64,000 nt of DNA from an uncultured Kiloniellaceae bacterium (GCA_947500035.1 CANMQP010000003.1:124001-188000), one strand, 5' to 3'; counted from the stretch's first letter, positions 47,819 through 57,481 are shown. Numbers and translations: made by a program. Notes: generated from the letters alone by a model not told the origin.

Positions 47819-48056
47819 AGTCCATCTCTGGTCGGGCCTGAAGGCCTACACCGGCGGTGCGGAAAAGGTCGAGGTCGAGGCCAGGAACGTGGGTGAACTC
47901 CTGCGCGGCCTCGTCCGGGCCTACCCCGATCTGGAGCCGACCATCGAGGCCGGCGTCTCGGTGGCGGTGGACGGACGGATCATCGCCAGCAGTCTGACGG
48001 AACCCGTTTCGCCCGAAAACGAGATCTACCTGATCCAACGCTTGAAGGGAGGGTGA
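47811..48056 (+). CDS. MoaD/ThiS-family ubiquitin-like sulfur carrier
   Basis: An 81-residue beta-grasp protein: MVEVHLWSGLKAYTGGAEKV, VGELLRGLVRAYPDLEP, VAVDGRIIASSLTEPVSPENEIYL (read in parts), ending in the di-glycine QRLKGG needed for adenylation and thiocarboxylate formation. It overlaps the hydroxylase large subunit by 8 bases and is the last gene of the operon. It may supply sulfur for the sulfido ligand or molybdopterin of that enzyme; no MoaE or activating enzyme is adjacent. Confidence 0.8.
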   Translation: MVEVHLWSGLKAYTGGAEKVEVEARNVGELLRGLVRAYPDLEPTIEAGVSVAVDGRIIASSLTEPVSPENEIYLIQRLKGG

Positions 48057-48080
48057 GGCATCTCGGTGGATCTCGCAGGG

Positions 48081-49001
48081 CTAGCGTAAAACAGTCACCT
48101 CCGGCACGCCCTCCGAGATAATCTCCCGGATCAGCTCCGCCAGAGCCTGGAACTCATCCTGCCGCGCCGAGTGCCGGCGCCAAACCATTCCGATCATGCG
48201 GAAGGGGCGGCGCGTGCGCAGATGCCGGGCGACAACCTGATCGTCGTTGGAGACTTCGGAGCGCACGTACAAGGCCGGCAGCAGCGATAATCCCATGCCC
48301 ATACCGACCATCTGGCGCAAGGTGTCGAGGCTGGTGCCTTCATAATCGAGGGCAAGTTTAGCGCCATACTGCGCGCAGAGTTCGTGGACCTGGTCGTGCA
48401 GCCGGTGGCCACGTTCCAAAGTCAGGACCGTCTCGTCTTTCAGGTCGGTCTGCTCGACCTGCTGTTTTTTGGCCAGTCGGTGATCTGTCGGCGCGACCAC
48501 CAGGAGCGATTCCCGGAACAGACGCGTATGGGCGATGTCGCTTCCCGTGACCGGAAGCGGGAAGAGCAGCAAATCGTAACTGCCATCATCGAGACCACCC
48601 AGCAGCGCCTGCGGCAGTCCTTCGCGCACGTAAAACTTCAGATCGGGAAAACGCCGGTGAAGCTCTGGCAGAATGTGCGGCAGAAGATAAGGGCCAAGCG
48701 AGGGAAGGACGCCAAGACGAATGGTGCCGCCCATCAGGTTTTGTTCGTGTTTCGCGACCTCCACGATTTCCTGAACGTCACGCAGAACGCCTTTGGCGCG
48801 ACCCGCGATCTCAGTGCCGATCGGCGTGAGGATCACTCGTGCCCGGCTGCGTTCGACAAGCTGGACACCCAGTTTTTCCTCGAGTTCGCGGAGCTGGCCG
48901 CTAAGGGTCGGCTGGGTCACATGGGTGAGTTCAGCCGCACGCCTAAAGTGAAGCGTCTCAGCAACCGCAACCAGGTAGCGGAGCTGTTGCAAGGTTGGCA
49001 C
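48081..49001 (-). CDS. OxyR-like LysR regulator lacking the peroxidatic cysteine
   Basis: A 306-residue LysR-family protein most like OxyR over its whole length (MPTLQQLRYLVAVAETLHF; GTSLDTLRQMVGMGMGLSLLP). In E. coli OxyR the redox pair C199/C208 lies in GHCLRDQAMGFC. Here the segment reads GHRLHDQVHELC: R200 replaces the peroxidatic cysteine while C209 keeps the resolving position. A peroxide disulfide switch is therefore not expected. It is convergent with the molybdenum operon and divergent from the Usp gene, with the dyad ATCGAA-N12-TTCGAT between. Confidence 0.85.
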   Translation of the reverse strand: MPTLQQLRYLVAVAETLHFRRAAELTHVTQPTLSGQLRELEEKLGVQLVERSRARVILTPIGTEIAGRAKGVLRDVQEIVEVAKHEQNLMGGTIRLGVLPSLGPYLLPHILPELHRRFPDLKFYVREGLPQALLGGLDDGSYDLLLFPLPVTGSDIAHTRLFRESLLVVAPTDHRLAKKQQVEQTDLKDETVLTLERGHRLHDQVHELCAQYGAKLALDYEGTSLDTLRQMVGMGMGLSLLPALYVRSEVSNDDQVVARHLRTRRPFRMIGMVWRRHSARQDEFQALAELIREIISEGVPEVTVLR

Positions 49002-49046
49002 CTGTCGAAATCCTCCCCGTCAGGATATCTTTGAAAGTTAAAAACT

Positions 49047-49070
49047 ATCGAAAGTTCCTTTAACTTCGAT
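49047..49070. promoter_or_regulatory. ATCGAA-N12-TTCGAT dyad between OxyR-like gene and usp
   Basis: A 6-bp inverted repeat with a 12-base spacer lies 46 bases upstream of the LysR-type gene and 107 bases before the Usp gene. Its symmetry and place fit a LysR-type operator for the local regulator. Confidence 0.4.
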
Positions 49071-49176
49071 TGGAGCAATCAATTTTTCAAGCCCAATTTT
49101 AAATGACGTGCATCTCCACGCCATCCGCGTGTCCTTGCCTCGAACGAAGAACAAAGCGCTAGGGAGCTGGTTTGCT

Positions 49177-50136
49177 ATGAAAAGATTTACGAACATTCTT
49201 TTGGTTTGTGACGAGGGTAGCCTCCATGAGTCGCTGATCGAGCGAGCGGTCTGGCTGGCAAAGGCAAATGGAGCCCGAATTACCCTGGTGGATGTGGTGG
49301 AATCAGCGCCTGGCGAGCTCGCAAGCCTGTTTAGCAGCTTTTCGGGCGCCGGTGCTCAGGATGTCGAGCATGAGGTGATTGAATTCCACCGCGCGCGGCT
49401 GGCCGACATTGCAGAACCTATCAAGGCCGAGGGCATCCAAACCGCAGAAGTGGTCTTACAGGGCAATCCCTTTATCGAGATCATTCGCAAGGTTTTGCGC
49501 GATGAACACGACTTGGTCATGAAAGGCGCCGCCGGTGCGTCTGAGGGGCGATCTCTCTTCTTCGCGAGTACAGATATGCACGTACTGAGGAAATGTCCTT
49601 GTCCGGTCTGGATTATGAAGAATAGCCCTGACAGGCGGAACGCCCGCATCCTTGCAGCCGTCGATCCGGATCCTGCCAACGAACAGAAGGTCGGGCTCAA
49701 CACTTTGGTCATGGAGCTCGCGACATCCTTGACCGAGATTGACAAGAGCGAGCTGCATATCATGAATACCTGGCGGCTTGAAGAAGAAGCTGCCTTGCGC
49801 AACAGCGCCTTCGCCAAAGTGCCAAAGGCCCGGATCGACAAGTTGGTAGAAGAACAAGAGCAGAAGTGCCAGCAAAACCTGTCGCAACTGCTTTTCCGCT
49901 ACCCAGACGCACCCGGGAAGCATGAAGTCCATCTTGAAAAAGGGGCTGCGCGGGAAATCATTCCCGAATTTGCCGAGCAGAATAAGGTCGATTTGATCGT
50001 GATGGGAACAGTGGGGCGGACCGGCGTGAGTGGCCTCATTATCGGCAACACCGCGGAAGCGATACTGAACCAGGTGGAGTGTTCCGTGTTGGCGGTGAAA
50101 CCACCCGGTTTCGAAACACCCGTGAAGCTGCACTGA
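49177..50136 (+). CDS. Tandem universal stress protein (UspE-like)
   Basis: A 319-residue protein with two Usp domains (about 1-145 and 153-310). The C-terminal domain has the ATP-binding pattern GTVGRTGVSGLIIGNTAEAIL (GxxGx9GNT), shown here over 21 residues only as a pattern: G-T-V-G then GLIIGNTAEA. The N-terminal copy is degenerate (GAAGASEGRSLFFASTD). The start at 49177 (MKRFTNILLV) follows AGGGAGCTGG; an upstream in-frame ATG at 49108 adds 23 non-homologous residues. Such proteins respond to stress or oxygen limitation; no partner genes are adjacent. Confidence 0.9.
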   Translation: MKRFTNILLVCDEGSLHESLIERAVWLAKANGARITLVDVVESAPGELASLFSSFSGAGAQDVEHEVIEFHRARLADIAEPIKAEGIQTAEVVLQGNPFIEIIRKVLRDEHDLVMKGAAGASEGRSLFFASTDMHVLRKCPCPVWIMKNSPDRRNARILAAVDPDPANEQKVGLNTLVMELATSLTEIDKSELHIMNTWRLEEEAALRNSAFAKVPKARIDKLVEEQEQKCQQNLSQLLFRYPDAPGKHEVHLEKGAAREIIPEFAEQNKVDLIVMGTVGRTGVSGLIIGNTAEAILNQVECSVLAVKPPGFETPVKLH

Positions 50137-50463
50137 CTTGAGAGTTCGACGTTCCCGACAGCCTCGAAGATGAAATTATTGACTCTGGCAGGAGGGTAGG
50201 AGTGGCGCGGTGCCATAGCATCGTGCCCCTGGAGTGCTAAGGAGACCGAAGCGACACTTCCCAAGACTCACGGTCTTGTCGTCATAAAGGCTACCGTAAT
50301 TAATGACTTCTCAATTAAGAACTAAAGCGGAGTAAGGTTTGGTTGAGTGCCGGATAACTGCGGAGGCGGCTGACTTTTCTGAGGTGGAGAGCGCCTATCC
50401 GTGGAGGCCTGCGCCCGGCGCGATCGAAGGATCGGGCCGGGCGTTAGCTTAGTGCGCCCTCAC
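50137..50463. other. Intergenic region after usp with strong hairpin
   Basis: No gene is seen. The main structure is a GC-rich inverted repeat at 50412-50443. Nothing else is recognised. Confidence 0.5.
50412..50443. terminator. GC-rich hairpin near the end of the small minus-strand frame
   Basis: CGCCCGGC and GCCGGGCG pair, with an inner GATC/GATC stem around a GAAG loop. It lies 20 bases past the stop of the small minus-strand frame at 50464 and 276 bases after usp. It lacks a good T-run on either strand, so terminator activity is uncertain. Confidence 0.4.
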
Positions 50464-50658
50464 TCACGCTGTTGCCATTTGTCCCAACCGCGATTTACTG
50501 CGCAGTTTGCGCCAGAGGATCTGCGCGACGTGGGCTTCGGCCGAGTCACATCCGTATCGGGCGATACAATCGTGATAGTCATTTTTGGCATGCTGGAGGG
50601 CTGCGGCGTGGTCTCCCCGGTAAGGTTGCCGGTTCAATGCGTTAGGTATCTTGGTCAT
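50464..50658 (-). CDS. Small hypothetical protein
   Basis: A 64-residue frame (MTKIPNALNRQPYRGDHAAA, then YHDCIARYGCDSAEAHVAQI and LWRKLRSKSRLG). It has a basic C-terminus and a protein-like, unbiased composition, with AAAGAAGCGG before the ATG. No family is recognised. It stands alone between usp and ydcH and could be spurious. Confidence 0.4.
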   Translation of the reverse strand: MTKIPNALNRQPYRGDHAAALQHAKNDYHDCIARYGCDSAEAHVAQILWRKLRSKSRLGQMATA

Positions 50659-51212
50659 CCGCTTCTTTCATCCTTTCAGCTGCGTCTTTCCGATCAGGGC
50701 AAAACTTCAGCTCCCTCTCTTCATGAACTTGGGGGCTATTTTGGATTGGTCCAATCGATCAGAAGGCATTCTTTAATCGGAAGAAATGATAAGTTGCCGT
50801 CGCTTGTGCCAAATTTAGTAATTCGGCCAGTGCGTTAGCCAACTGCGCAGTCACACAGGAAAGGCAAGCCCATCGCGAAGCTAGTTTTGATTGATAAAAA
50901 CTATCAAATTGATAAGCGACAACGAATGGAACGATCAAAAAGCGCGGCTATATCTTTCTGTACTCCATGCGGTCCTGCGCGGAGACCTGAAGGAAAGGAG
51001 GAAAATGTGAACAGGCGTTTTTCCAGCACCGCCGAAAGGGGTTTTTCGGCAGTAATGGCCCATGGCGGACAAGACGGCCAGTATGGGCAGCTTTATCTCG
51101 GGTTGCTGTGTCTGTCAGCCACGACCCGTTAATCGTGGAAGTCCTCAAACGATAAACTCCGTAAAGGTTCGGACTCCGGGCCTGCTCCTCTGACCTCCAG
51201 GGAAAACAGAAC
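50659..51212. other. Intergenic region with TTGAT/ATCAA cluster
   Basis: No confident gene. At 50891-50913 three half-sites occur close together (TTGATAAAAACTATCAA then TTGAT), spaced too widely for an FNR box. A 41-codon GTG frame at 51007-51132 has a strong ribosome-binding site and is listed separately. Confidence 0.45.
51007..51132 (+). CDS. Possible small protein with strong ribosome-binding site
   Basis: A 41-residue frame (MNRRFSSTAERGFSAVMAHG, ending CLSATTR) starts with GTG at 51007. AAAGGAGGAAAAT is directly upstream, one of the best Shine-Dalgarno sequences in the window. No homologous family is recognised and the composition is low in hydrophobic core residues. It could be a leader peptide or chance. 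Confidence 0.25.
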   Translation: MNRRFSSTAERGFSAVMAHGGQDGQYGQLYLGLLCLSATTR

Positions 51213-51458
51213 ATGCCAATCGACTACAGCTACGCTGCACTCATGAATAAGCATAACGCGATTGACGAGCAGATTTCACGCGAGATGAAGCGGCCACTTC
51301 CGAACACACTTAATATCCAGCGCCTGAAGCGTCAGAAGCTATTACTCAAGGATCAAATTGAGTCATGGAAAAGGCTTATTCTGGCTGTTCGGGCGCCGGT
51401 GGGAGAGTCGTCCGGCGGAGTTGGCGCACAGGAATTTGCGGCCGCCCGTCAAGCTTGA
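51213..51458 (+). CDS. YdcH family protein (DUF465)
   Basis: An 81-residue protein with the YdcH pattern: YAALMNKHNAIDEQISREMK, then RPLPNTLNIQRLKRQKLLLKDQI in place of RPxPDxxxIxxLKRxKLxLKDEI. It is mostly helical and probably cytosolic. The family's function is unknown. The C-terminal tail after residue 60 (RAPVGESSGGVGAQEFAAARQA) is longer than usual. A rho-independent terminator follows at 51495-51525. Confidence 0.85.
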   Translation: MPIDYSYAALMNKHNAIDEQISREMKRPLPNTLNIQRLKRQKLLLKDQIESWKRLILAVRAPVGESSGGVGAQEFAAARQA

Positions 51459-51494
51459 TCAACGTAGTTTTCGCCCTAGTTCATGCAGGAAACC

Positions 51495-51525
51495 ACGTCC
51501 CCATCGCTTGCGGTGGGGACGTTTT
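51495..51525 (+). terminator. Rho-independent terminator after ydcH
   Basis: ACGTCCCCATCGC pairs with GCGGTGGGGACGT (12 Watson-Crick pairs and one T-G pair) around a tiny loop and is followed by TTT. It lies 36 bases after the YdcH stop and separates that gene from the mrp operon. Confidence 0.8.
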
Positions 51526-51657
51526 GCGAACAAATAGCGACTTCGTGTTTTGCGTTCTGAGCGACGCATAGGCATTTGTAAAATATTAATATTGGGTACA
51601 GAGTACCCGGGCAGTTTATGGTCCTAAGGTTTTTGTTGTGGGGAAGTGAACCTTCGT

Positions 51658-53964
51658 ATGGATGACTCCGATCCGCGCGTCGAGTCGGGAGATGCGCAAA
51701 AAGTGACGGCGAAGGTGAAGTCAGAAAGTAGCATCGGCATCGGTTGGATCGCTGCGCTGCCGCCTCTTCTGCTTGCTCTTGTGTTTGCCACCGGTCTGCC
51801 CGCGATTGCCGACGGTGAAACACTCCGGTTTGTCTACGAGTGGGTCCCAAGCGCCGGCATCAATCTCACATTCCTTGTTGATGGTCTTAGTCTTACCTTT
51901 GCACTCTTGATTGCCGGGATTGGTGCGGTTGTGGCGCTCTTCTCGAGTGTCACTTTGGCCGGCCATGTCCACTATTGGCGTTTCGTCTTCTATCTGCTGT
52001 TCTTCATGTTCGCCATGCTCGGGCTGGTTCTGGCGGACAACCTGATCACGCTCTTTGTCTTCTGGGAGCTGACATCTGTCGCTTCCTATCTCCTGATCGG
52101 CTTCAATCACTCCACTGCCAAGGCCCGCAGGTCAGCGCTGCAGGCCCTTCTGGTGACCGGGGGTGGTGGGCTCGCATTGCTCGCAGGGTTTATCCTGCTG
52201 GGCAGCGCGGCGGGCACGTACGAGCTGTCCGAAATCATGACAATGGGTGACGCGATCCGCGATCACGCGCTTTATCTGCCGATCTTTTTCCTGATCCTGG
52301 CGGGTGCCTTCACCAAGTCAGCTCAAGTGCCTTTCCACTTCTGGCTGCCCAACGCCATGGCGGCGCCGACACCGGTGAGCGCCTATCTTCATTCCGCAAC
52401 CATGGTCAAGGGCGGCATCTACTTATTGGCGCGCGTACATCCGGCCCTGAGCGGCACCGAGATCTGGCTCTGGACGCTTACGCTCTTTGGCGCTGTGACC
52501 GCGGTTTTTGCCTCGGTGTTAGCCTTGCGCCAGACCGACCTGAAGTTGGCGCTGGCCTACACGACGCTTATGGCGCTGGGGACTCTGACCATGTTCCTTG
52601 GATCGGGGGCCACCATTGCGATTGCAGCGGCGGTCACTTTCCTGATCGTGCATTCCTTCTACAAGGCGGCCTTGTTCCTGATCGTGGGCATTATCGACTA
52701 CCGTACCGGCACGCGCGAAACCGCGGAGCTCGGCGGTCTCGCCAAGGCCATGCCGTTGACTGCCGCCGCCGCCGCCGCCGCTGCGCTTTCAATGGCGGGT
52801 TTCCCGCCCTTCCTTGGTTTCATCGGTAAGGAGTTAAAGTACGAGGGTGCTCTTGCCGTCGCATCCGAGCCGCTTTTCGTGGCCACTGCCGCAGTACTCG
52901 CCAACGCCCTGATGGTCGCGATCGCCGGTGTTGTCGCATTGAAGCCGTTTTATGGCCGGCGATTGGAGACCCCGAAATCGCCACATGAAGCGCCGCTCTT
53001 CATGTGGATCGGCCCGCTCGGACTTGCCGTGCTTGGCCTGGTCTTCGGTCTGATGCCAGGATTGATCAGTGCGAGCCTCGTGCAGCCTGCCGTAACGGCG
53101 ATTGCGGGTCAGCCGGAAGAGGTCAAGCTCGCACTCTGGCATGGTCTGAACCTGCCGCTGCTGCTGAGCGTCGTGACCTTCGTTCTTGGCATCGCCTTCT
53201 ACCTTGGCCACCAAAAACTCCGTGGATTTCTGGTCCGGGTTGAACAGAGACTTCCGGCAACGGCAGACCAGATGTGGGACCGTTTTCTGGATGGGCTTAA
53301 GGTTTTGGCTGCCTGGCAGACCCGGATACTGCAAGGCGGGATTCTGCGCCGCTACCTTTTTGTTGTTTTTGCGACGACGGCGCTCGCTGGCGTTGTGACG
53401 CTCTATGTCACGGATGCCGCGCGCTGGCCCGATGCTTTACCCGACTTCTCAATCAAACACCTGCTGGTCGTGGGATTGATTGCCGGCGGCGCCATTATGA
53501 CGGTCTTTGCAGGTTCTCGGCTTGCCGCCATCTGCGCCCTGGGCGTGGTGGGTATGGGGGTTGCGCTTATTTTTGTGATCTTTGGTGCGCCGGATGTCGC
53601 CATCACCCAGCTTTTGGTCGAGACGCTGGTGGTCATATTGGTCGCCGTGGTGATGCTTCGTTTGCCCAGCCTGGAGCGGGATCCCATGAAGGGCGCGCGG
53701 ATTTTCGACGCCATTCTGGCTCTGGTGGTTGGCGGCGTGGTCACCGTCATTCTGCTCTCGGTGCTCGATACGCCGCTCGACCGCACGGTCACGGCATATT
53801 TCGAAGAGAAGAGTATGCCCGAGGCCTTCGGACGTAACATTGTGAACGTTATACTCGTCGATTTCCGGGCGTTGGATACCTTTGGAGAGATTGCTGTCGT
53901 CGTGGTTGCCGCTCTGGGCGCTTACGTTTTGATCAAGGGCACGAAAAAGGCGAAGCAGCAATGA
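51658..53964 (+). CDS. mrpA: Na+/H+ antiporter subunit MrpA
   Basis: A 768-residue, roughly 20-helix membrane protein related to complex I subunit NuoL, with the C-terminal MrpA/MbhE-like extension. Landmarks: [23 protein letters not shown] (E and K of the proton path, read in part), [28 protein letters not shown] (in part) and the later [23 protein letters not shown]. An alanine run from a GCC repeat lies near residue 367. The ATG at 51658 is preferred over a GTG at 51646, which is too close to GGGGAA. First gene of mrpABCDEFG; the complex exports Na+ and supports alkali and salt tolerance. Confidence 0.94.
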   Translation: MDDSDPRVESGDAQKVTAKVKSESSIGIGWIAALPPLLLALVFATGLPAIADGETLRFVYEWVPSAGINLTFLVDGLSLTFALLIAGIGAVVALFSSVTLAGHVHYWRFVFYLLFFMFAMLGLVLADNLITLFVFWELTSVASYLLIGFNHSTAKARRSALQALLVTGGGGLALLAGFILLGSAAGTYELSEIMTMGDAIRDHALYLPIFFLILAGAFTKSAQVPFHFWLPNAMAAPTPVSAYLHSATMVKGGIYLLARVHPALSGTEIWLWTLTLFGAVTAVFASVLALRQTDLKLALAYTTLMALGTLTMFLGSGATIAIAAAVTFLIVHSFYKAALFLIVGIIDYRTGTRETAELGGLAKAMPLTAAAAAAAALSMAGFPPFLGFIGKELKYEGALAVASEPLFVATAAVLANALMVAIAGVVALKPFYGRRLETPKSPHEAPLFMWIGPLGLAVLGLVFGLMPGLISASLVQPAVTAIAGQPEEVKLALWHGLNLPLLLSVVTFVLGIAFYLGHQKLRGFLVRVEQRLPATADQMWDRFLDGLKVLAAWQTRILQGGILRRYLFVVFATTALAGVVTLYVTDAARWPDALPDFSIKHLLVVGLIAGGAIMTVFAGSRLAAICALGVVGMGVALIFVIFGAPDVAITQLLVETLVVILVAVVMLRLPSLERDPMKGARIFDAILALVVGGVVTVILLSVLDTPLDRTVTAYFEEKSMPEAFGRNIVNVILVDFRALDTFGEIAVVVVAALGAYVLIKGTKKAKQQ

Positions 53965-54380
53965 ATTCTCTTATCCTGAGTGCCGCAACAAGAATCCTGG
54001 TGGCCTTGATGCTCGTGTTCTCCGTCTACATGCTGCTGCGTGGCCACAACGAGCCCGGCGGCGGCTTCATCGGCGGACTGCTCGCCACGATCGGGATTGT
54101 GCTCTACGCCATTGCCCATGGCAGCGCGGCGGCCCGCAAGGCCTTGCGGTTGGATCCACTGACCATCGCCATGGGCGGATTGGGGATTGCGCTGCTTGCC
54201 GGTGTTCTTGCTGTTCTTTTCGGGGATCCCTTTTTCTCTGGCCAGTGGTCATTTCCCTTTGCTGAGGGCGGTGACAAGGGCTTCCCGATCAGTACGGTGC
54301 TGCTGTTTGACATCGGTGTTTATCTCGTCGTGGTCGGCGCTGTGCTGGCGATTGTGCTGGGCCTGGAAGAGGAGGTCTGA
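53961..54380 (+). CDS. mrpB: Na+/H+ antiporter subunit MrpB
   Basis: A 139-residue membrane protein with four helices: [29 protein letters not shown] (read in parts, the [13 protein letters not shown] loop being the MrpB signature) and [19 protein letters not shown]. It overlaps mrpA by 4 bases. Structural subunit of the Mrp complex. Confidence 0.94.
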   Translation: MNSLILSAATRILVALMLVFSVYMLLRGHNEPGGGFIGGLLATIGIVLYAIAHGSAAARKALRLDPLTIAMGGLGIALLAGVLAVLFGDPFFSGQWSFPFAEGGDKGFPISTVLLFDIGVYLVVVGAVLAIVLGLEEEV

Positions 54381-54382
54381 CC

Positions 54383-54781
54383 GTGGAAGTCTTGTTGGCT
54401 CTTCTCATCGGCATTCTGGTCACGGCCAGCGTTTATCTGATGCTTGCGCGAAATGTCATGCGCTTTCTCTTTGGCTTGGTGCTTCTGAGTAACGCGGCCA
54501 ATCTGACGATCTTCGTCGCCGGACGTCTCACTCCGGAGTCCCCGGCCTTGGTGCCCGCCGGCATGCTTACACCGCAGGGCCTGGTCGCCAACGCCCTTCC
54601 GCAGGCACTGGTGCTGACGGCAATCGTAATTGGTTTTGGTCTCTTCGCTTTTGCGCTGGTGCTTGTCTACCGTGGCTACGACGCCCTCGGTACGCTTGAT
54701 ACGGACGCCATGCGGCACGCGGAGCCCATTGAGGACAATGAGCCAACAGCAAAAGGCAAGCTGGAGGGAACCAGCCTGTGA
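54383..54781 (+). CDS. mrpC: Na+/H+ antiporter subunit MrpC
   Basis: A 132-residue NuoK-like subunit with three helices: [35 protein letters not shown] and [20 protein letters not shown]. The hydrophilic C-terminus is short. It starts with GTG at 54383, two bases after mrpB, with GAGGAGG upstream. The 4-base overlap with mrpD is GTGA. Confidence 0.94.
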   Translation: MEVLLALLIGILVTASVYLMLARNVMRFLFGLVLLSNAANLTIFVAGRLTPESPALVPAGMLTPQGLVANALPQALVLTAIVIGFGLFAFALVLVYRGYDALGTLDTDAMRHAEPIEDNEPTAKGKLEGTSL

Positions 54782-56280
54782 GTTGGCTTTTGGCGCTACC
54801 TGTTATTCTTCCCTTCGCAACAGCTGTGTTGGTCTTTCTTCTCCGCTCGCGCGGGGCGGCCGGGCGTTGGCTCAGCGTCGCCGGCTGCGGCCTCCTGCTT
54901 GTTGTCTCGATCCTCTTGATGGCGGCGACCTGGCGCGAGGGTGTCATCGCGGCCCAGATGGGGGGCTGGCCTGCACCCTTCGGGATCACCCTGGTGGCCG
55001 ATCTGCTGAGCGCCGTCATGGTGCTGATTACTGCCATTACCGGTTTGGCGGTGGCCGTCTATGCTCTGGCGGATATTGATGAACGCCGGGAAACTCTGGG
55101 CTATCACGCGCTTTTTCAGATTCTGCTGGCCGGCGTTTGCGGCGCTTTCCTTACCGGCGATATCTTCAATCTCTATGTGTGGTTCGAGGTGATGCTGATT
55201 GCGTCCTTCGGCCTCTTGGTCTTGGGTGGGGATAAAGCGCAACTCGATGGCGGTATCAAGTACGTCACCCTGAACCTTGTCTCCACGGTCATGTTCCTGA
55301 CCGGGATCGCGTTGCTTTACGGTTTGACCGGGACGCTGAACATGGCGGATCTGCACGGCGCGGTGCGCGAGGTCGAGAACCAGGGCCTGCTGACGGTCGT
55401 CGCGGTCGTATTCATGATTGCCTTCGGCGTTAAGGCCGCGGTTTTCCCGCTATTCTTCTGGCTTCCAGCCTCGTATCACACGCCGCCGGTCGCCGTATCG
55501 GCGGTCTTTGCCGGGCTTTTGACCAAAGTCGGTGTCTACGCGCTGATCCGTACCTTTACCCTGATCTTTACCGAGGACACGGCGTATACCCATAACCTGC
55601 TGCTCGTCGTGGCCGCCCTGACAATGGTCACGGGCGTCCTTGGCGCGGCAGCGCAGAACGAGTTCCGGAAGATCCTCTCGTTCCATATCGTCAGTCAGAT
55701 CGGGTACATGATCCTTGGGCTTGCCCTTTACACGCCGCTGGCGTTGGTGGGTGCCGTCTTCTATCTGGTTCACCACATCATCGTGAAAGCGAACCTTTTC
55801 CTGGTCAGTGGCGTGGCGAAGCGGCTGACCGGATCCTTTGAACTCTCGGCCATTGGCGGACTCTACAAGTCCAGCCCGTTCCTGGCGGTGCTTTTTCTGA
55901 TACCGGCCTTTTCTCTTGCCGGTTTCCCACCCCTGTCAGGCTTCTGGGCAAAGTTCCTGCTGGTGAAGGCCAGTCTGGAAGTCGAGGCCTATCTGATCGC
56001 CGCGGTCGCCCTGGTCGTCGGACTGCTCACGATTTTCTCCATGACCAAAATCTGGGCAGAAGCTTTCTGGAAGCCCCATCCCGAGGGGAAAGAGCCGGTC
56101 CTCAGTGCGCTCGACGCGCGCGCGCGGATGGCCCTGATGGCCCCGATTCTTGCATTGGCGACCCTAACCATTATCATCGGATTCTATCCGGAACCCTTTG
56201 TGATCTTCGCCGAACGTTCAGCGGCGCAACTTCTTGATCCGGCCCTCTATGTCAGGGCGGTCCTGGGGGCAGCCACATGA
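54778..56280 (+). CDS. mrpD: Na+/H+ antiporter subunit MrpD
   Basis: A 500-residue NuoN/NuoM-like subunit with about 14 helices. Key segments are [19 protein letters not shown] (conserved glutamate), [20 protein letters not shown] (conserved lysine) and [19 protein letters not shown]. The start is GTG at 54778, overlapping mrpC by 4 bases; the stop overlaps mrpE by 4 bases. With MrpA it forms the antiporter modules of the complex. Confidence 0.95.
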   Translation: MSWLLALPVILPFATAVLVFLLRSRGAAGRWLSVAGCGLLLVVSILLMAATWREGVIAAQMGGWPAPFGITLVADLLSAVMVLITAITGLAVAVYALADIDERRETLGYHALFQILLAGVCGAFLTGDIFNLYVWFEVMLIASFGLLVLGGDKAQLDGGIKYVTLNLVSTVMFLTGIALLYGLTGTLNMADLHGAVREVENQGLLTVVAVVFMIAFGVKAAVFPLFFWLPASYHTPPVAVSAVFAGLLTKVGVYALIRTFTLIFTEDTAYTHNLLLVVAALTMVTGVLGAAAQNEFRKILSFHIVSQIGYMILGLALYTPLALVGAVFYLVHHIIVKANLFLVSGVAKRLTGSFELSAIGGLYKSSPFLAVLFLIPAFSLAGFPPLSGFWAKFLLVKASLEVEAYLIAAVALVVGLLTIFSMTKIWAEAFWKPHPEGKEPVLSALDARARMALMAPILALATLTIIIGFYPEPFVIFAERSAAQLLDPALYVRAVLGAAT

Positions 56281-56750
56281 ATATCTTCATCCTGAACGCT
56301 TTTCTGGCCATCAGCTGGTCCGCATTGATCGGCAGCTTTACGCTGTCGAACCTGCTGATCGGCTATGTCATCGGTTACGCGGCGCTCTGGGTTGCACGGC
56401 CCTTGTTCCAAGCGAGCAACTACTTTGAGCGGGTCTGGCGGGTTCTGCGCCTCATCCTGCTCTTTATCTACGAGCTGGTGATCTCGAGTTTTCAGGTCGT
56501 CTGGGACGTCATTACGCCGACACATCTCAGCAGTCCCGGCATCATTGCCGTTCCCTTGGATGCCGAGACCGATGAGGAGATCCTTTTGGTTGCCAATCTC
56601 ATTTCACTGACACCGGGTTCGTTGAGCCTGGATGTTTCACCCGACCGCAAGACGCTCTACGTCCACGCCATGTTTGTCGATGACCCGGAAGTACTTCGCC
56701 GGGAGATCAAACAGGGTCTGGAGCGCAGTGTTATTGAGGCCTTACGATGA
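56277..56750 (+). CDS. mrpE: Na+/H+ antiporter subunit MrpE
   Basis: A 157-residue subunit: two N-terminal helices ([30 protein letters not shown], quoted in shortened sense), [18 protein letters not shown], and a cytoplasmic C-terminal domain with [23 protein letters not shown] (in part). These are typical of MrpE. It overlaps mrpD and mrpF by 4 bases each. Confidence 0.94.
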   Translation: MNIFILNAFLAISWSALIGSFTLSNLLIGYVIGYAALWVARPLFQASNYFERVWRVLRLILLFIYELVISSFQVVWDVITPTHLSSPGIIAVPLDAETDEEILLVANLISLTPGSLSLDVSPDRKTLYVHAMFVDDPEVLRREIKQGLERSVIEALR

Positions 56751-57070
56751 TCTTCGAAGACGGAGCGCTGCTTGAAACGGCGATTGAAATCACCTTTATC
56801 CTGCTGATGCTGGCGATAGTGGTTGCTTTTATCCGCTTGGTGCTGGGACCAAGCCTGCCGGACCGGGTTGTTGCCCTTGACCTGATTACGGTCCTGGCTG
56901 TCGCCTTCAGCGCGCTCTTCGCCATTGCGGCAGAGGAGCCGGCGTTCCTGGATGTGGCGATTGCACTGGCGCTGATTGCTTTCCTCGCCACCGTTGCCTT
57001 CGCGCGCTTTGCAGAACGCCGCCGAATGCGGGCTATTGCATCGTCCAAAGAGGCCGAGGAGGGGTCATGA
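56747..57070 (+). CDS. mrpF: Na+/H+ antiporter subunit MrpF
   Basis: A 107-residue subunit with three helices. FIRLVLGPSLPDRVVALDLIT is the family signature (given over positions 26-45), and FLDVAIALALIAFLATVAFAR follows. It overlaps mrpE and mrpG by 4 bases. Confidence 0.93.
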   Translation: MIFEDGALLETAIEITFILLMLAIVVAFIRLVLGPSLPDRVVALDLITVLAVAFSALFAIAAEEPAFLDVAIALALIAFLATVAFARFAERRRMRAIASSKEAEEGS

Positions 57071-57402
57071 TCGAAATCCTTGTTTCCTTCTTCGTGGTCG
57101 CGGGCGGCCTCTTCGCACTTGTTGCAGCACTTGGCGTGCTTCGTTTGCCGGACGTTCTGATCCGAATGCATGCCTCGACCAAGGCAGGCACTCTTGGCTG
57201 CGGTTTGATCCTGGTTGCCGTCGCCATCTTTTTCGGGGAAGGCGCGATCACGGCCAGGGCCGTAGCGGCAATCGTTTTCCTCATTTTGACGGCCCCGGTC
57301 GCGGCGCATATGATCGGCCGTGCCGCCTATAAAACGGGTGTTCCTCTCTGGGAGAGAACGGTCGTCGATGAGATGAAGTCGTCTTCCTCGCGGCCGGAGT
57401 GA
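57067..57402 (+). CDS. mrpG: Na+/H+ antiporter subunit MrpG
   Basis: A 111-residue subunit with three helices: FFVVAGGLFALVAALGVLRL, PDVLIRMHASTKAGTLGCGL (family signature) and IVFLILTAPVAAHMIGRAAY. Last gene of mrpABCDEFG, convergent with the sigma factor gene 79 bases downstream. No obvious terminator is seen in that gap. Confidence 0.94.
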   Translation: MIEILVSFFVVAGGLFALVAALGVLRLPDVLIRMHASTKAGTLGCGLILVAVAIFFGEGAITARAVAAIVFLILTAPVAAHMIGRAAYKTGVPLWERTVVDEMKSSSSRPE

Positions 57403-57481
57403 TAAAGCGCCGTGGCGGTGAGCCGGAGGCGCGCGTAAAACCACAGCCTGTTAAGTTTCCTTCTGCGGGTGCAAGGGAGAT

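Noticed and set aside
50891-50907. FNR box in the usp-ydcH gap
   Set aside because: TTGAT and ATCAA are present, but the spacer is 7 bases instead of 4.
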